This document shows positions 43,441 to 55,330 of a stretch of DNA of 64,000 nucleotides, piece after piece. A program made the translations under genes and the position numbers. How positions within the stretch are numbered: position 1 is the first letter of the stretch; each line of letters starts with the position of its first letter. The stretch is from the NCBI RefSeq assembly GCF_003286085.1, contig NW_020825327.1, positions 1,674,001 to 1,738,000 on the forward strand, in the 5' to 3' direction. The stretch is from Drosophila persimilis. Lineage: Eukaryota; Arthropoda; Insecta; Diptera; Drosophilidae. Below the pieces are notes generated by a model. That model made no database searches and was not told where the DNA came from. It saw nothing but the letters and a program-made list of their open reading frames with translations.

Positions 43441-44723
43441 TCATGACTCAGCAGAATAAACGAAAAAAGCGAGCACCATTTCAGTGAAATGTTGGAAGGA
43501 AATATGAAAAATTTATTAGAAAACCTACAAACCTAGATAATTTAATTAAGAGACAAACATCAGAGGTATAGCCAACGGTAAATATCCTCAAAAGAGCTAC
43601 CGAGGAAATACATTTTAACTTTAGAAGTATGAGCGCTAGGGTAGAACACATAACGGAAGCATTAAACAAAAGTTTTCATGTGTACAAAGAATATATAAAT
43701 TTCAAAGCAACTGAGCTCCTTGGTTAAAGCGTGCGATAAACTTCAATCAGCAGTTATAAGTCTAATGATAGATATTAATCATGGTAGACTAAATCAAAAT
43801 ATTTTTAAACCTATACAGCTAACGGGAGAAATAGCAAAAATAAAAGATAACTTGCTAGAAACATTGGTGTTTTCAGAAAAAAGAACAGGAACAGAATTGA
43901 AGCAAATTTACAGCAGCAATTATTAGCAGCGAAAGGAATTTTTGTTGATAACAAATTAATTCTGAACGTGAAGATTCCCCTGTTTGGTAGACACGCATCC
44001 CATTTGATTAGGATAATTTCAATGCCGGTTGAGCATGAACAAGAATTGGTCAAGGTAGATTTGAGCTCCAGGTATTTAGTATATATCTTTGAAATTGATT
44101 CCTATCATTCGATGACTGAAGCTACATTGAACAAATACCAAAAATGGCTAACCAATAGAAGAGTATGCGAAGGTAACTGGCCTTGGAGCAACGCCAATGA
44201 TAATACTTGTGAGATAGCTCCTTTCAAAATAAAAGGTAATTCAAATTGCGTGTCTAGGATAGCAGAGACAAGATCATTTTGGGTCGAATTAGAAAGGCAG
44301 GTTAGTTGGCTCTTCAAAGTTCCAGTAAACACTAATGCTAGAATTCAATGTAGTAACTCAAATCAAGAACTAATTGATCTTCCGCAACAAGGAATTTCAA
44401 CAATAATACATGGTTGTACTGTGCGAACCGATGATATAATACTAGTACCTCATCACAGTATTCAAACAGAAAGCTACGAGCCAATTTCATCCTTTTATAT
44501 AAGAAAATACCAAAAATTGTTTACTATTAATTCACCATACAGAAGAAATTAATAAGTTAAGAAACGAATTAAAATCGTTAAAAGAAGGTCATCATGATTT
44601 AAAAGGACCTAAGCTCCATCATGTATATGGATATGCGGCCTTGATTATCGGAATCATAATAATAATAATATTCAAAATCTATGCCATAACGATATGGCAA
44701 ACGATAGCACTTCCTTACTGACT
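43441..44723 (+). pseudogene. env: Envelope gene remnant of another insect retroelement
   Basis: A frame near 43450 has a furin-type RKKR followed by a short stretch and TGA 43484-43486. Further stops are at about 43567 and TAA 43723-43725. From 43968 a 194-codon frame (KIPLFGRHASHLIRIISMPV; Cys-rich middle with CEGNWPW and CNSN-type motifs) reads to 44552. Another short frame ends in a membrane segment (YGYAALIIGIIIIIIFKIYA) at 44720. The order of furin site, coiled region, Cys-rich domain and membrane anchor matches a class I fusion-type env. The parent family is unknown. Confidence 0.6.
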
Positions 44724-44860
44724 GTAATTGACTGTACATGATTATCTGTACTTTTAATTATAGCTATAAAGAAAATGTACACAAAAAGGTTCACAAGAAT
44801 CAAAATACAAAACCATGCCACTTTCGGCCCTCTACCGTTCTTTTCCGTCTGATTCGGCTG

Positions 44861-44900
44861 GGCTGGCTCAGCGGTCGGTGGGCTGGCTCAGCGGTCGGTG
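44861..44900. repeat. Two exact 20-bp tandem units
   Basis: GGCTGGCTCAGCGGTCGGTG occurs twice head to tail. Confidence 0.8.
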
Positions 44901-46030
44901 GGCTCGCTGCAACAATATTTATATGTTGCACCGACGACAAGTACTTAAGATGGCACGGGTTGGGTTTTGTACTGATATGACAATTACGCTTTATTGGTAT
45001 CTTAGAGCTATCTTATGCTATTCCGACTCCGGTGCTGGTTCCACCGTTGGTTCTCCTCTGCGTTTTTGGTGAGCTTGACCCACCCTGGAACCCCAAGGCG
45101 TCTCCAAGCGTGGCACCGCCGGCTCTAATGACTGGGACCAGAGATTCTTGGCACGAAGCCCAAATCCGCCTCTCAGTCGGCGCCTGACGCGTTCGCTCTC
45201 ACTCGACTCACTTGGCTTTTCAACCCGAAGGTGTCTCACTCCCGGTGGGATGCACTCCAAGCGTGGCACCGTTGGTTCAAGGAATTGGGACCTTTGGCTC
45301 TAGGCTGTATGCTCGAGTCCGCCTCTCACTCCTCACACAACGTGTTCGCTTTCCAAAGTTCTTCCCCCTTTGCTCGGTCTCGCTCTTGTTGCTCACTATT
45401 CACTTCACTCTCGATAGCTCCGCTCGCTGACCATCCCTTTTCCTGGCCGCGGCCCACCTCTTATATGCTCGCTTCTGCGTCGGCGGCGCCGACGCAGCCT
45501 GGCGCTATCGGCACTTTCCGCCATGCGGTGCCCGTACTTTTCCATCGGTGTTTCCTTCATTCTTTCTCCGCTCGCTTTACGACGGGACCAGTCTGGTGGC
45601 GTGATCTCATGACCATATTTGGATATGCGCTGGGCCACTGCCGGCCCGATCCCGTCATCCCGCTGTTCTCTCTCCGGGGGTCCTCCCATCTCATCTTGGG
45701 TCTCCGGGAGAGCTCTCCTCGGGAATTCGCCGCCTCCGGATATCCCCGGATAATGGCCGTTAGCCCTTAACCCTGTACCGCCCCCCGCGTGTGGGAATAC
45801 CTTTCCTCACACTTCCCACTTTCTTTCGTTGGCGGAAAATCCTGATTTTCCGCGTCCCATGTTTGGTACGTTTCAAAAACCCCGCGCGAACGGCGCGAGC
45901 GCGCTTTGTTCTCGAACCGGGTGCCCCCTGGCGCCCTCCCTCGGCCTCGCCCAGTGCGGTGTTGCCGTATCTCTGCGATGTGAGCAATCGATTCGTTTTC
46001 ACCTTATCGATAGTTCGCATAGGAGCTCTT
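44901..46030. other. Non-coding GC-rich Gypsy-G sequence
   Basis: No gene is supported. Two related segments, GTGGCACCG-type with TTGGGACC and CTCGAGTCCGCC, lie near 45110-45200 and 45270-45340. Open frames here are long only because of high GC. Confidence 0.45.
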
Positions 46031-46145
46031 GTGATCCGCTCGATATAGGGTAGGGTCGCTATTCTGACCTACTCGATATGGTGTAGAGTTGCCTTTACGA
46101 TCCACTCGATAAAGCGTTGGGGCGCTTTGTGATCAACTCGATATC
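46031..46145. repeat. About four 30-39-bp repeats around a TC-GATA core
   Basis: TGATCCGCTCGATA, TGACCTACTCGATA, CGATCCACTCGATA and TGATCAACTCGATA lie near 46031, 46069, 46099 and 46131, with GGGT/TGGGGCGC-like linkers. Confidence 0.65.
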
Positions 46146-46424
46146 TCGCAGCGTGCGTATTCGACTTCCGCATCTCGAATTCCTCAATGGACTCGGAAAA
46201 GTCCTATTTTCTCGTTGTTCCGGGTTTTTTGTTTTTTTTTTTCTTGTTGTGTGTTTTGTTTTGTAAGGAAGCGATCCTGGGCTGGGGTACATATCTCAGT
46301 CTACTCCAGGGTCGAAATTACAGTAATATTTATAATTTGCCGGGACTCCGTATTTCGGCCCGACGATGGGGGACGGGGCAGCAGTCCCGCGGACGGGAGC
46401 GATCGTAGCGTGGGACGTGGCAGT
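46146..46424. other. Non-coding link between repeat arrays
   Basis: It contains a T-rich run (46228-46242) and no supported feature. Confidence 0.4.
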
Positions 46425-47580
46425 TGGTTTCACCGAGAGCACTCCGGTTATCGCCGAATAGCGCCTTCAGGACCCCACCGAACTCATAATCAATACGGAG
46501 ATCTTTACTATGCGATAATACCGACAGGTGTCGCCGAGAGTACCTAGGCTATCGCCGGACAGTACTTACGAGACCCCGCCGGCCTGAGAGTTACTACGAA
46601 GCGGAAAAGGGGACTTTGCTATGCGGAAATACCGACAAGTATCGCCGAGAGTACCTAGGCTATCGCCGGACGGTACTTACGGGATCCTGTCGGCCTAAGA
46701 ATTACTACGACGCGGAAAGGGAGACTTTGCTATGCGTAAATACCGACAAGTATCGCCGAGAGTACCTAGGCTATCGCCGGACGGTACTTACGGGACCCTG
46801 TCGGCCTAAGAATTACTACGACGCGGAAGGGGGACTTTTCTATGCGGAAATACCGACAAGTATCGCCGAGAGTACCTACGCGTACTTACGGGACCCTGTC
46901 GGCCTAAGAATTACTACGACGCGGAAAGGGGGTTTTCGCTATGCGGAAATACCGACAAGTATCGCCGAGAGTACCTAGGCTATCGCCGGACGGTACTTAC
47001 GGGACCCTGTCGGCCTAAGAATTACTACGACGCGGAAAGGGGGTTTTCGCTATGCGGAAATACCGACAAGAATCGCCAAGGGTACCTAGGCTATGGCCGG
47101 ATAGCACTTACGGGACACTGTCGAACTAAGAATTACCACGGGGGTCAGGGATATCGACAAGCATCGCCGAGGGTGCCTAGGCAATCGACGGATAGCACTT
47201 ACGGGACACTGTCGAACTAAGAATTACGACGGGGGCCAGGGATATCGACAGGCATCGCCGAGAGTGCCTAGGCAATCGCCGGATAGCACTTACGGGACAC
47301 CGCCGAACTAAGAATTACTACGAGTACGAGAATACCGACGCGTATCGCCGAGAGTGCTTAGGCAATCGCCGGATAGCACTCACGGGACACTATCGGGCTA
47401 AACATTACTGCGAAAGTCTTTATCATACAGGGCTGGTATCGCCGAGAGGGCTTAGGCAATCGACGGACAGCCCCTTCGGGACCCAGGGAACTACGGGGAT
47501 CAGGCGAGACACCAACAGGCGTCACCGGGAGCGCTTAGACGATCGCCGGACAGCGGCCTCAGGATCCTGTCGGGCTACGA
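46425..47580. repeat. Twelve-copy tandem array, period 111 then 91 bp
   Basis: The unit core is TCGCCGAGAGTACCTAGGC, then ATCGCCGGA, a CACTTACGGGAC-type segment and AAGAATTACTACGA. Core starts are about 46430, 46531, 46642, 46753, 46863, 46962, 47073, 47164, 47255, 47345, 47439 and 47522. Spacing is about 111 bp up to 47073 (one unit is 99), then about 91 bp. The array is non-coding and lies inside Gypsy-G. Confidence 0.85.
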
Positions 47581-47840
47581 ACTACTGGATGGAGTCACGC
47601 AGACTCGGGCAAGAGGCGGCAGGAAGGGCAGAGAAGATGAAGCCCCGGGCCTCCAGGTTCCCTAGTGTATAGATTGTTGGTGGTCGGGCTATGTTTCTGT
47701 TATATTCGTTACATTGCACTTTATTCTTTCTTGGTTCCCTACCTATCGCACCGCTCGGCAGCCCGTATACACGTCTAGAGACTAGCTTACCCCTGAACTC
47801 CCACGCTTGTACTCGTCGAAAGCCTCCTCTTCCCCGTGGG
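47581..47840. other. Non-coding Gypsy-G sequence after the array
   Basis: No supported feature beyond a short T-rich segment. Confidence 0.4.
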
Positions 47841-47945
47841 TGCAGCGTAGATGCAGGATCTCCTCTTCGTAAGTGTAGTATCGATGCAGGGTCTTCTGCC
47901 CGTAGGCGCAGCGTCGATGCAGGATCTTCCCCGTGTCACTGATAG
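47841..47945. repeat. Three to four 30-bp repeats (CGATGCAGG)
   Basis: GTAGATGCAGGATCTCC, ATCGATGCAGGGTCTTC and GTCGATGCAGGATCTTCC recur every 30 bases. Confidence 0.7.
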
Positions 47946-48239
47946 CGTTGGCGTTGGATCCGGGCCGCCACGTGTTTTACTTTTCCCAAGCCACTCGAAT
48001 TTTTCCGCGAACACGTCCGACTCCTACGACTGCTCCCAATCGAATCTTTTCCACGTTTTTTTCCTCCAGGCTCAGAACTCTCCCGATCCAGCGTCAGCGT
48101 GGGCGGTCAGCGTCGTCATTCTCGCGGCGGCAGAGGGCTGGCCCCGTCGTTCGGCGCCTACGCTGCGCCGCTGACTTTTGTCTCTTTTTTCGCTGCTGGC
48201 GCGTCGTTACTCGGTTTTGGTTTTCCGCGTTTCTCTTCT

Positions 48240-48540
48240 GCCGTTGCTGCTGTGGGCTTACCGTTTCGTTGGGCTTCGTTGCTGCGTCGACGCTGGCGGC
48301 TTATCTTTTCGGCGCTTCTCGTCTGCGGCCGTCGCTGAATTTATGCTGTTGGCTACCGTTTCGGCTCTTGGTGTATTCCTCTCTCTCTTCGGCTTCCGCT
48401 TCGTTGTTGTCGTTGGGTTTTGTTTCTTGGTGTATTCGTCCCCGTTGCTGCGTCGATGCCGTTGGTTTTCGGTCCTTGGTGTATTCCTCTCTCGTTTTGG
48501 CTGCTGCTGCGTCGTTGTTGTTGGGTTTTGGTTCTGAAAA
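48240..48540. repeat. Irregular repeats with CTTGGTGTATTCCTCTCTC
   Basis: Repeated CTTGGTGTATTC, TTGCTGCGTCGA and GTTGGGTTTTG-type words occur in this GC/T-rich stretch. They are non-coding, although they create long open frames. Confidence 0.55.
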
Positions 48541-48589
48541 GCCAGTGGCGTCCGCCGTGATCGCGAAAAATGTAGGTGGAGCGTACGCT

Positions 48590-48734
48590 CCCTCACACCC
48601 GCTCCATACTTCGGGGGTGCCGAAGAGTGACGGTGACGGAGCGGCTGCGGGTAATTTTTATGCGAAAGCAAGTGCCGTCATGGACCTCCAGTCGCCGGAC
48701 TCCCAGTCGGTAGGCACGATCGCGTAAGAACACG
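48590..48734 (-). pseudogene. Gypsy-G pol C-terminal end
   Basis: It continues the minus-strand frame from 62244 (…DLISNITV on the other side) and ends in a basic stretch (RSRSVTVTLRHPRSMERV) with TGA near 48590. BEL-F separates it from the rest. Confidence 0.5.
48730..48734. repeat. Target-site duplication ACACG, left copy
   Basis: It equals 62239-62243 beyond the third BEL-F LTR. Confidence 0.85.
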
Positions 48735-49041
48735 TGAAATTTTAGAATAGTTTTTCTAAATAACGATACCGAAACAACTTGGGTGACTGCAATTTTGTAT
48801 TTTAATACGACGAAAAAAAGGAGTGCGTGCGTTCGATTTCATGGATTTTTCTCGACTTCTTTTTATATATTAAAACAATTTCTTCTGTGCCTACCTTACC
48901 TACGGTGGCAAAGCGGGGCGAATTCGCCAAGAGCGAGAGAGCGAGCTTTTATTGCGCTCCCGCTTTGCCCTAGCCTAACTTACACTAGACTTCATGAAAT
49001 ACTATCCTAATAACAATTATTATTATCCAAATGGCGCTACA
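48735..49041 (-). repeat. BEL-F LTR 1 (307 bp)
   Basis: TGAAATTTTAGAATAG to GGCGCTACA. It differs from LTRs 2 and 3 by at least two bases. Confidence 0.92.
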
Positions 49042-49062
49042 CCGTTGAAGGCCTGGAAGGCT

Positions 49063-50166
49063 TCAAACCATTGGCAGAAGCGCCAATTTGTGTATTGGCC
49101 TCCTGAACGTGGCTCCGCTGCTCGTCCTTAGCTCGACCACTCTGACCCTTCCGTCCTGCCCGGCGGTTGTTCCGACCACCCTTCCGAGGAGCCACTGTTG
49201 AGGGGGCAGGTTGTCCTTGGCGACGATTACGAGGTCGCCTTCCTTTATGTTTGGCTCCTCCTGGTGCCACTTGCATCTTATTTGCAATCCCAGCACATAC
49301 TCCCGGGACCATCGCTGCCAGAACATTTGCCTGGCTGACGAGTCAAGCCGCCATCGCTTTAAGCAGCTCAGACCCTCCTGGTCCGGGGTCCTGGGTGCTG
49401 GTGGTGCGATGAGCGGCCCGCCTGTCAGCAGGTGCCCGGGAGTCAGCGCGTCTCCGTCGCTTGGGTCTGGGCTTAGGGGTCCTAGCGGGCGCGAGTTCAG
49501 TACCGCCTCGATCCCGACCAGCACGGTCTCCAGCTCCTCTGCGGTGAGGAGAGCGCTTCCGACTGCCCGCAGGAGTAGGCCCTTGGCAGACTTCACACCG
49601 GCCTCCCAAAGTCCGCCCATGTGCGGTGCTCGAGGCGGTATGAAGGCAAACTCGCACCCGCTTCTTGACGCAAATTCGCGTATCGCGTCCGCTTCCGCCT
49701 CTATCTTCCTCCGCAGTTCGCTGAAGTGGCGACTTGCTCCGACGAAATTTGTCGCGTTGTCGCAGTTCACGCGTTGCGGACATCCTCGACGACCGACGAA
49801 CCTTTGGAATGCCAACAAGAAGGAATTAGTCGTCAAATCGGAGACAATTTCTAAATGAACCGCCTTGGACGCAAAACAGACAAATAACGCTATGTAGGAC
49901 TTATAAGGGGGCCCTCCACGAATTTTCAGAGTCGTATAGACTGGGCCACAAAAATCAACGCCACATACTGAAAATGGGCGGAGAGCACGGAGCCGGTCTG
50001 CGGGTAAGTTGCCCATCATTTGGGTCTGGAGTAGCGGCTTGCATTTAAAGCAACGAATACACGACCTAACTGTCGCCCTGCAGACCGCCTGAGCATTCAC
50101 TATCCAAATGCGCTGTCTAAGGATACTCACGAGTTTGATGCAGATAGCGAACGTATGTCTGCACAA
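49063..50166 (-). pseudogene. BEL-F integrase, left body
   Basis: The 367-codon frame has CIRCFKC (end of the zinc-binding HHCC) and the core motifs CGVDFCGPV (Asp), NCDNATNF (Asp) and HMGGLWEAGV (Glu), so the DDE triad is present. A C-terminal WLLGRVV-type domain ends LALLPMV. The N-terminal HHCC is cut by a frameshift against the preceding RNase H frame (overlap 50117-50166). Confidence 0.88.
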
Positions 50167-51202
50167 ACTGCGAGCGTTTTGTCAATAACAAGGGAAACTT
50201 GGCATTATATGACATAGGAGCGTTAACTAGTCGCCCCCCAACTCGCAACAACGAAAAAGAACACCATGTCCCAGCCTCTTCATGGATGAAGGGATTCAAG
50301 CGCTGAAGACTGGGGCTTAACTTGGTGCCTTTACGAACCCTTTCAATATCTTCTTGAGACTCATTTTTCTGTGTTATTTCGACTATTTTTAGAAACGCCT
50401 CGTCGTATTCTACGGATGACGGAATTTTTCCAAAGTTAAGACTTTTGTCTTTGCATTTTCGGATGATGCGGAACACGAAAACGAACACTCTTAGCAGTTT
50501 GAGGTGTGACGAGTATCCCTCGATTACATCCACTAAGTAATTTGGCTTGGCCGCGACGGTCAGTCCGACCGATTTCTTCCGACTTTCCATCTGTATCTCT
50601 TCTTCGGAAAGCTCGAAGTGTGGATTTCTGGGCCAGCTCTCTTCTTCAAACTTTAAGAACTCTGGTCCACCAAACCAGATCGACTGCACGATTTCCTCTA
50701 CGTCACAACCTCTCAAAACTATGTCTGCTGGGTTTTGTTTTGTTGGCACATGCCGCCACGTAGCTTCACTTGACCACTCTTGAATCTCCGCTACTCGGCT
50801 CGCAACGAATGTTGACAACGACGAAGGGTGGGATCTGATCCAATGAAGAGTAACTTCTGAATCTGACCAGAATATCATTTTATCAATTGGAACCTTGAGC
50901 AGTGATTTGATTCGGTGACAAAGGTCTGCTAGAAGGTGAGCGGCACATAACTCAAGCCTTGGGAGCGTTTTCGTCTTGAGTGGCGCTACTTTCGACTTTG
51001 CAGTCAACAAGTAGACCTTGAAACCTTCTGCAGTCTTTCTACGGATATAGACGCAGGCTCCATAAGCTCTCATGGATGCGTCGGCAAAGGCATGTACTTG
51101 AATCGGTGACATGGGATCAGTATGCACAAATCGAGGTATGGTAATCTTCTTCAACTGACCCAAGGATTCTTTTAATAAGTTCCATGCTGTTTCCAAGTTC
51201 AT
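50117..51202 (-). pseudogene. BEL-F RNase H and A17 region, left body
   Basis: The 361-codon frame has FADASMRAYGACVYI, LPRLELCAAH, MIFWSDSEVTLHWI and NPADIVLRG, ending in a shifted tail. A one-base loss near 51283 separates it from the RT frame. Confidence 0.87.
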
Positions 51203-51270
51203 TGGAATTGACTCATCCCAATCTAGCTTGTTGAGCCAAAGCTCCTGCAGTAGGATCTTTCCCTTAATTA

Positions 51271-51765
51271 CTAAGGACTTAACAAGCCAAGGGCGTCAAA
51301 CAGCTTTGATGTCACCGATAATATGTTCCGTTTTGTCGCTCGGAGACCCATAACTGACGTGTCAATTTGGAACTTAAAGACGTCTTCGTGTGGCAGCCAC
51401 GATATTCCTAACGCCTTAGTTGACTCTGAGTCCGAGATCGTTATCGGTTTAACTGTGCTCTCGGATGCGGTGACCTCAGGTGAGTTCGAAAACCATTTAG
51501 TCAATTCAAACCCAGCGGTTTGAAGAACCTGAGCCACATCAGACTTAATTGTCTTTAACTCCTCTACGCAACCAGCACCAGTCAACATGTCATCGACATA
51601 GAAGTCGGAGTCAATAACTTCAGCAGCTTTAGGGAATGAGAGTTTTGCAGACTCACTCAACCTCTTCAAACACCGAATAGCCAAAAATGGGGCTGGTCCA
51701 GTCCCATATGTTACGGTGTTGAGCTGGTATATTCTCAAGGACTCAGACGGGTCTCTTCTCCACAC
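51271..51765 (-). pseudogene. BEL-F reverse transcriptase, 3' part, left body
   Basis: The frame has the catalytic FYVDDMLTG and KLFDALGLLSP at its end. It is in the same frame as the block at 51811 and separated from it by an in-frame TAG (51811-51813). Confidence 0.87.
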
Positions 51766-51810
51766 TATGAGCTGGAATTGTCTATCCGCATCAGCGACCC
51801 AGACTTGGCG

Positions 51811-53724
51811 CTACGTCTTCTTGACATCAGCTGTCAAGGCGTACCTGTGTAGTCTGAATCGGAGCAATGTCGAATACAGCTCATCCTGTATCGTAGGACC
51901 GACCATCAATATGTCGTTCAAGGCCACCTGAGAGGACGTTTTACAAGACGCATCGAAAACGACGCGGAGCTTGGTCGACGTGCTTTGAGGCCTCAACACA
52001 CACTGATGTGGAATGAAATAATGTGGAGTTTTGGGGATTGTGTTGTCTGTGGTAGACATGTGACCCAAGGAGAGGTACTCTTCCATGAACTCCAAGTACA
52101 TTTTCTGCAACTCGGGGTTATGAGACAATCTTTTTTCAAGCGATAAAAACCGCCGTTTAGCCACTTCAAAGGAGTTGCCTAAGATACTGGGATCTGATTT
52201 GAACGGCAGTCTTACTTCAAACCGACCTGAAGGCACGACCTGCGTAGTCCTTCTATAATGCTTTTCACATAACTTGTGTTCAGGAGATAAAGACTTTTTA
52301 GAAGACGGCAATTCTTCCAGTGACCAAAACTTTTGTAATGTATTGTCGATGTGGATCACTGACTCTTCTCGACAACTCAAACAATTTCTAGCTTCTTGGG
52401 TGGCAGTCACCTTTGGAGTGTATCTGCCCGACACAATCCAGCCGAGAAGCGTTTTCTGCAGAGTTGGATAGTCAGGACCTTGCCGAATCTGACCAACAGA
52501 TAGAAGTTCGAAAAATGTTTCTGCACCTATCAACATATCTATCTTCTGTGGCTTGAAGAAATATGGGTCTGCAAGTGGTAAGTTCTTCGGGATTTTCCAG
52601 TCACTCACGTTAAGTGTTTGATCAGGGCGATACCCCGAAATGGACCTTAGAATCCAGAAATCAACCGAAAACTCACTACCAGTAATTCGCGACTTCACCA
52701 CCGTGTGTATCTTTTTCTTGACTTGTGAATTGGATTCACCAATACCAAGCAAGTTGATACACGACTCCTCCCTACGGATCTGTAAGCGCTGTGCTAAGTC
52801 CTCAGTTATAAAATTGGTTTGAGACCCCGAGTCAAGCAGAGCTCGGGCCAAAACATGTTCACCATTATTTGTTCGGACGCTTACGATCGACGTAGCCAGA
52901 ATAACTCTATCCATAGCTGTCGCATGGAGAACATGCGAAGTGGAAGGTTGATTCTGATTGGGAGGAGGAGAAGAATTCTCTGGGGGCGATGGTAACGCTA
53001 GACTTTTATTCGCCACTGTGTACCTATGCAATAAGGTATGGCGTGAGCAGCCACACACTCGACACTTCTTAGCTTTGCATCGTACTACAGAGTGGCCTGG
53101 CTGCAGACAATTGATGCACAAGGATGCAGTTTTTGCGAATTCGAACCTTTGCATTACTACCAGCCGACCAAATGGACTGCAATCTGTCAACAAATGGCCT
53201 TTCGCATTGCAGTAGCTGCATTGTTGGTTTTTGGTATTCGCGGTGGAACAAGCGAATGAGCTCCGCTTATGCGGCTTGCTTGGCACAGCTTTCTGCTCCT
53301 GCTTTGGTTTGTCCGAATTTTCGGCCGAAAGATGCTGATGTCTGCGATTAAGCAACTTTTCACAGTCCGTCCAAAGTGGCAGTTTGTCATGATCGAGCTG
53401 TTCTTCCCATTTCTCTTTGGTCACCGGATCGACTCTGCTCAAGACGAGATAAATAATCATCGCATTCGAGATCTTTTTATCATCGCCTATCGACAACAAC
53501 GAACCATATATGGATGAGGCGGTATCGATAAGGTTTCTTAAGGACGATGCTGATTGCTGGGTCATTTTGGGAAGACTAAATAGGGCATCAATGTGATTTT
53601 TAAAGATCAGACAATCATTATCGTAGACCCGTTTAAAGCTAGCAATTGCTTTCTCGTAGTTGGTCTCGGTTACTTGGAAAGCCCTAACTGTTCCCAACGC
53701 TTCACCGGAGAGACACGAAAGCAA
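51811..53724 (-). pseudogene. BEL-F gag C-terminus, protease and RT N-terminus, left body
   Basis: The 637-codon frame has a gag DUF1759-like region, then CCHC knuckles (CSYCNAKGHLLTDC, CINCLQPGHSVVRC), a retropepsin segment (RALLDSGSQTNFI) and RT LRVVFDAS. It stops at a TAG where the DVK-K motif should lead into RT. Confidence 0.88.
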
Positions 53725-54209
53725 ATGGTTGAACTTTTCGATAATTGGAATGCTTCATTGTGAACTAGAGTCTCAAATAAGCCTATGAAGTTTTTAAAGT
53801 CCGAAAAGTTGCCGCTGAACTGTGGCAGAGCTAACTTCGGAAGGCGAGCACGAGTTGGGCCACCATAAGCTGGTACTGCCGGTATTGTCTCATCAGCTGT
53901 CTTTAATGCGCAAATGAGAGACATTAATTTTGCCTTTGTGACAATTGAGAGTTCTTCCAACTCGACTCCAAATTCATCGTCAATGTCTACATCTTCAATC
54001 TTCTCTTGAAGTTCGCGTGCCGTGTCAATGCTACGCATCAGCGTTTCGAGTCTGCACTCGAGCTCCGTCAATACCAGCGGAATATCCCCCGCTTCTAAAC
54101 GGTCCGCTAATAAACGAATGCCTTTGACACGGCAACTGCGCTTTTTCTTCAGCTCTTCAAGGGCGATATTGTTGGCTTTTGAGGTCATATTGATTCTCAA
54201 TACAAGCAA
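53670..54209 (-). pseudogene. BEL-F gag N-terminus, left body
   Basis: The 179-codon frame starts near ATG 54188 (MTSKANNIALEELKKKRSC) or the upstream ATG 54209, with a coiled, charged region and the gag core PKLALPQFSGNFSDFKNFI. A one-base frameshift near 53744 leads to the 53724 frame. Confidence 0.85.
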
Positions 54210-55330
54210 CTGAAGGCGAAAGATCGTTTCTAATAATCGTATTTAATGCCGAGGCACTCAATGAAATAATGGGTAATTGTACCCAAACGAGGTGAAAAAA
54301 AAATATACCCGAAAAATTTAGGGTAGAGCGTCGCTTGGCTGTCGCGTACACGAAAACCACACAAGAATAGCAACGAACTGCACTGGTGACAAGCGAAAAC
54401 GAAAAATTTCACCGCTGCAGTTCTGAAGAATGGATGTTGTGTATACGTATGCACCGACAACGATCGACGCTAAATTGATTTGCGAGGCACGACTTTGTCT
54501 TAATTGATAGTTGGATCCTACTGACACCAAACGAATATACCCGACGAAAACAGGGTAGCGCGTCACTTGGTGTTTGGTTTGGATCAAGCGCGCCAAACAA
54601 AAGAACAACGATAAGCAACAGTGAAGAGCGAAAGCGAGACGAAAAAATTCACCGCTGCAGCTGCGTATTGGTATGCGTGCTTGGCCAACGACCCAACTAT
54701 AGATATATTTGACACAACGAAAACGAGAAAGGGGAAAGGGGTGACAGCGATTGCAGTTAAAATGAGTTATATGTGTAGTTATTGCGTCCAAGAGGGTTAG
54801 ATGTACATATGTATATATGTATTAATATATATGCTCAACTCTAACTACAGCATGCAATCTAGCTCTACTTAGTCATACGTATGTGCCAAGAATTGAAAGC
54901 GAGGTGAAATTGTTTCAGCACAAGACAATAATTGCGAGTTTTTTAATCTTTTCGTCTTCACTCGAACTTTCAATTTTTTGCACAAATACCTCTTGAGAAG
55001 ATTGGAAATTCCAGGTGCTGTACTCTCCTCTTCTTATACTGGATGCTCCACTTGGATCTTCTTGGGTAGATGGTATATGTGTATCTCCTTTTGTATATAG
55101 CTGCAGACAGGGTATTGCACGACCGACGCGGTGATTTTTAGTTTTGTTTGTTTAATTATTTGCACACACGTCGCGGTCAATTTGGCAATTTAGCTGCAGC
55201 ACATATGCATGTACATGTATGTATGTATAATAGATTTTGGCTATTTATCTTTTCTCCACTGTGTCACTGTCGCTTTTTGCCTTCCACTTGAATTAATACG
55301 TTTAAATTGCAAGTCCACCCGGGGGCGCCA
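54210..55330 (-). other. BEL-F 5' leader, left body
   Basis: A 1.1-kb non-coding leader with AT-rich words (ATGTACATATGTATATATGT near 54801-54820). The base stretch CACCCGGGGGCGCCA at 55316-55330 next to LTR 2 gives TGGCGCCCCCGGGTG on the minus strand, a likely primer-binding site. Confidence 0.6.

Larger units (their letters stand above)
44815..48734 (-). mobile_element. Gypsy-G, 3' portion: GC-rich Ty3/gypsy element with repeat arrays
   Basis: This sequence is joined to 62244-64000 across the BEL-F insertion. The pol C-terminal frame on the minus strand passes from 62244 to 48734 and ends near 48590. The rest is non-coding, GC-rich and full of tandem repeats, suggesting 3' untranslated and a long LTR. 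The long-LTR type resembles Gypsy12/Osvaldo-like elements by memory only. The outer boundary (44760-44820) is approximate. Confidence 0.6.

Noticed and set aside
46425..47580. Array considered as a CRISPR-like or protein repeat
   Set aside because: Repeats are contiguous without unique spacers, and reading frames shift between units. It is a plain tandem repeat.
48587..48640. Minus-strand BEL-type frames continuing across 48734
   Set aside because: The sequence left of 48730 belongs to Gypsy-G, as shown by the ACACG duplication and change of composition.
47933..48727. Long open frames (up to 264 codons) on the plus strand in GC-rich sequence
   Set aside because: They overlap tandem repeats and a minus-strand pol end, have low-complexity Leu/Ser/Phe-rich content and show no domain. 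High GC reduces stop codons.
54230..54791. Minus-strand ORFs (157 and 76 codons) upstream of BEL-F gag
   Set aside because: They sit in the leader, have no recognisable domain, and the copy in the right body differs through a one-base indel.
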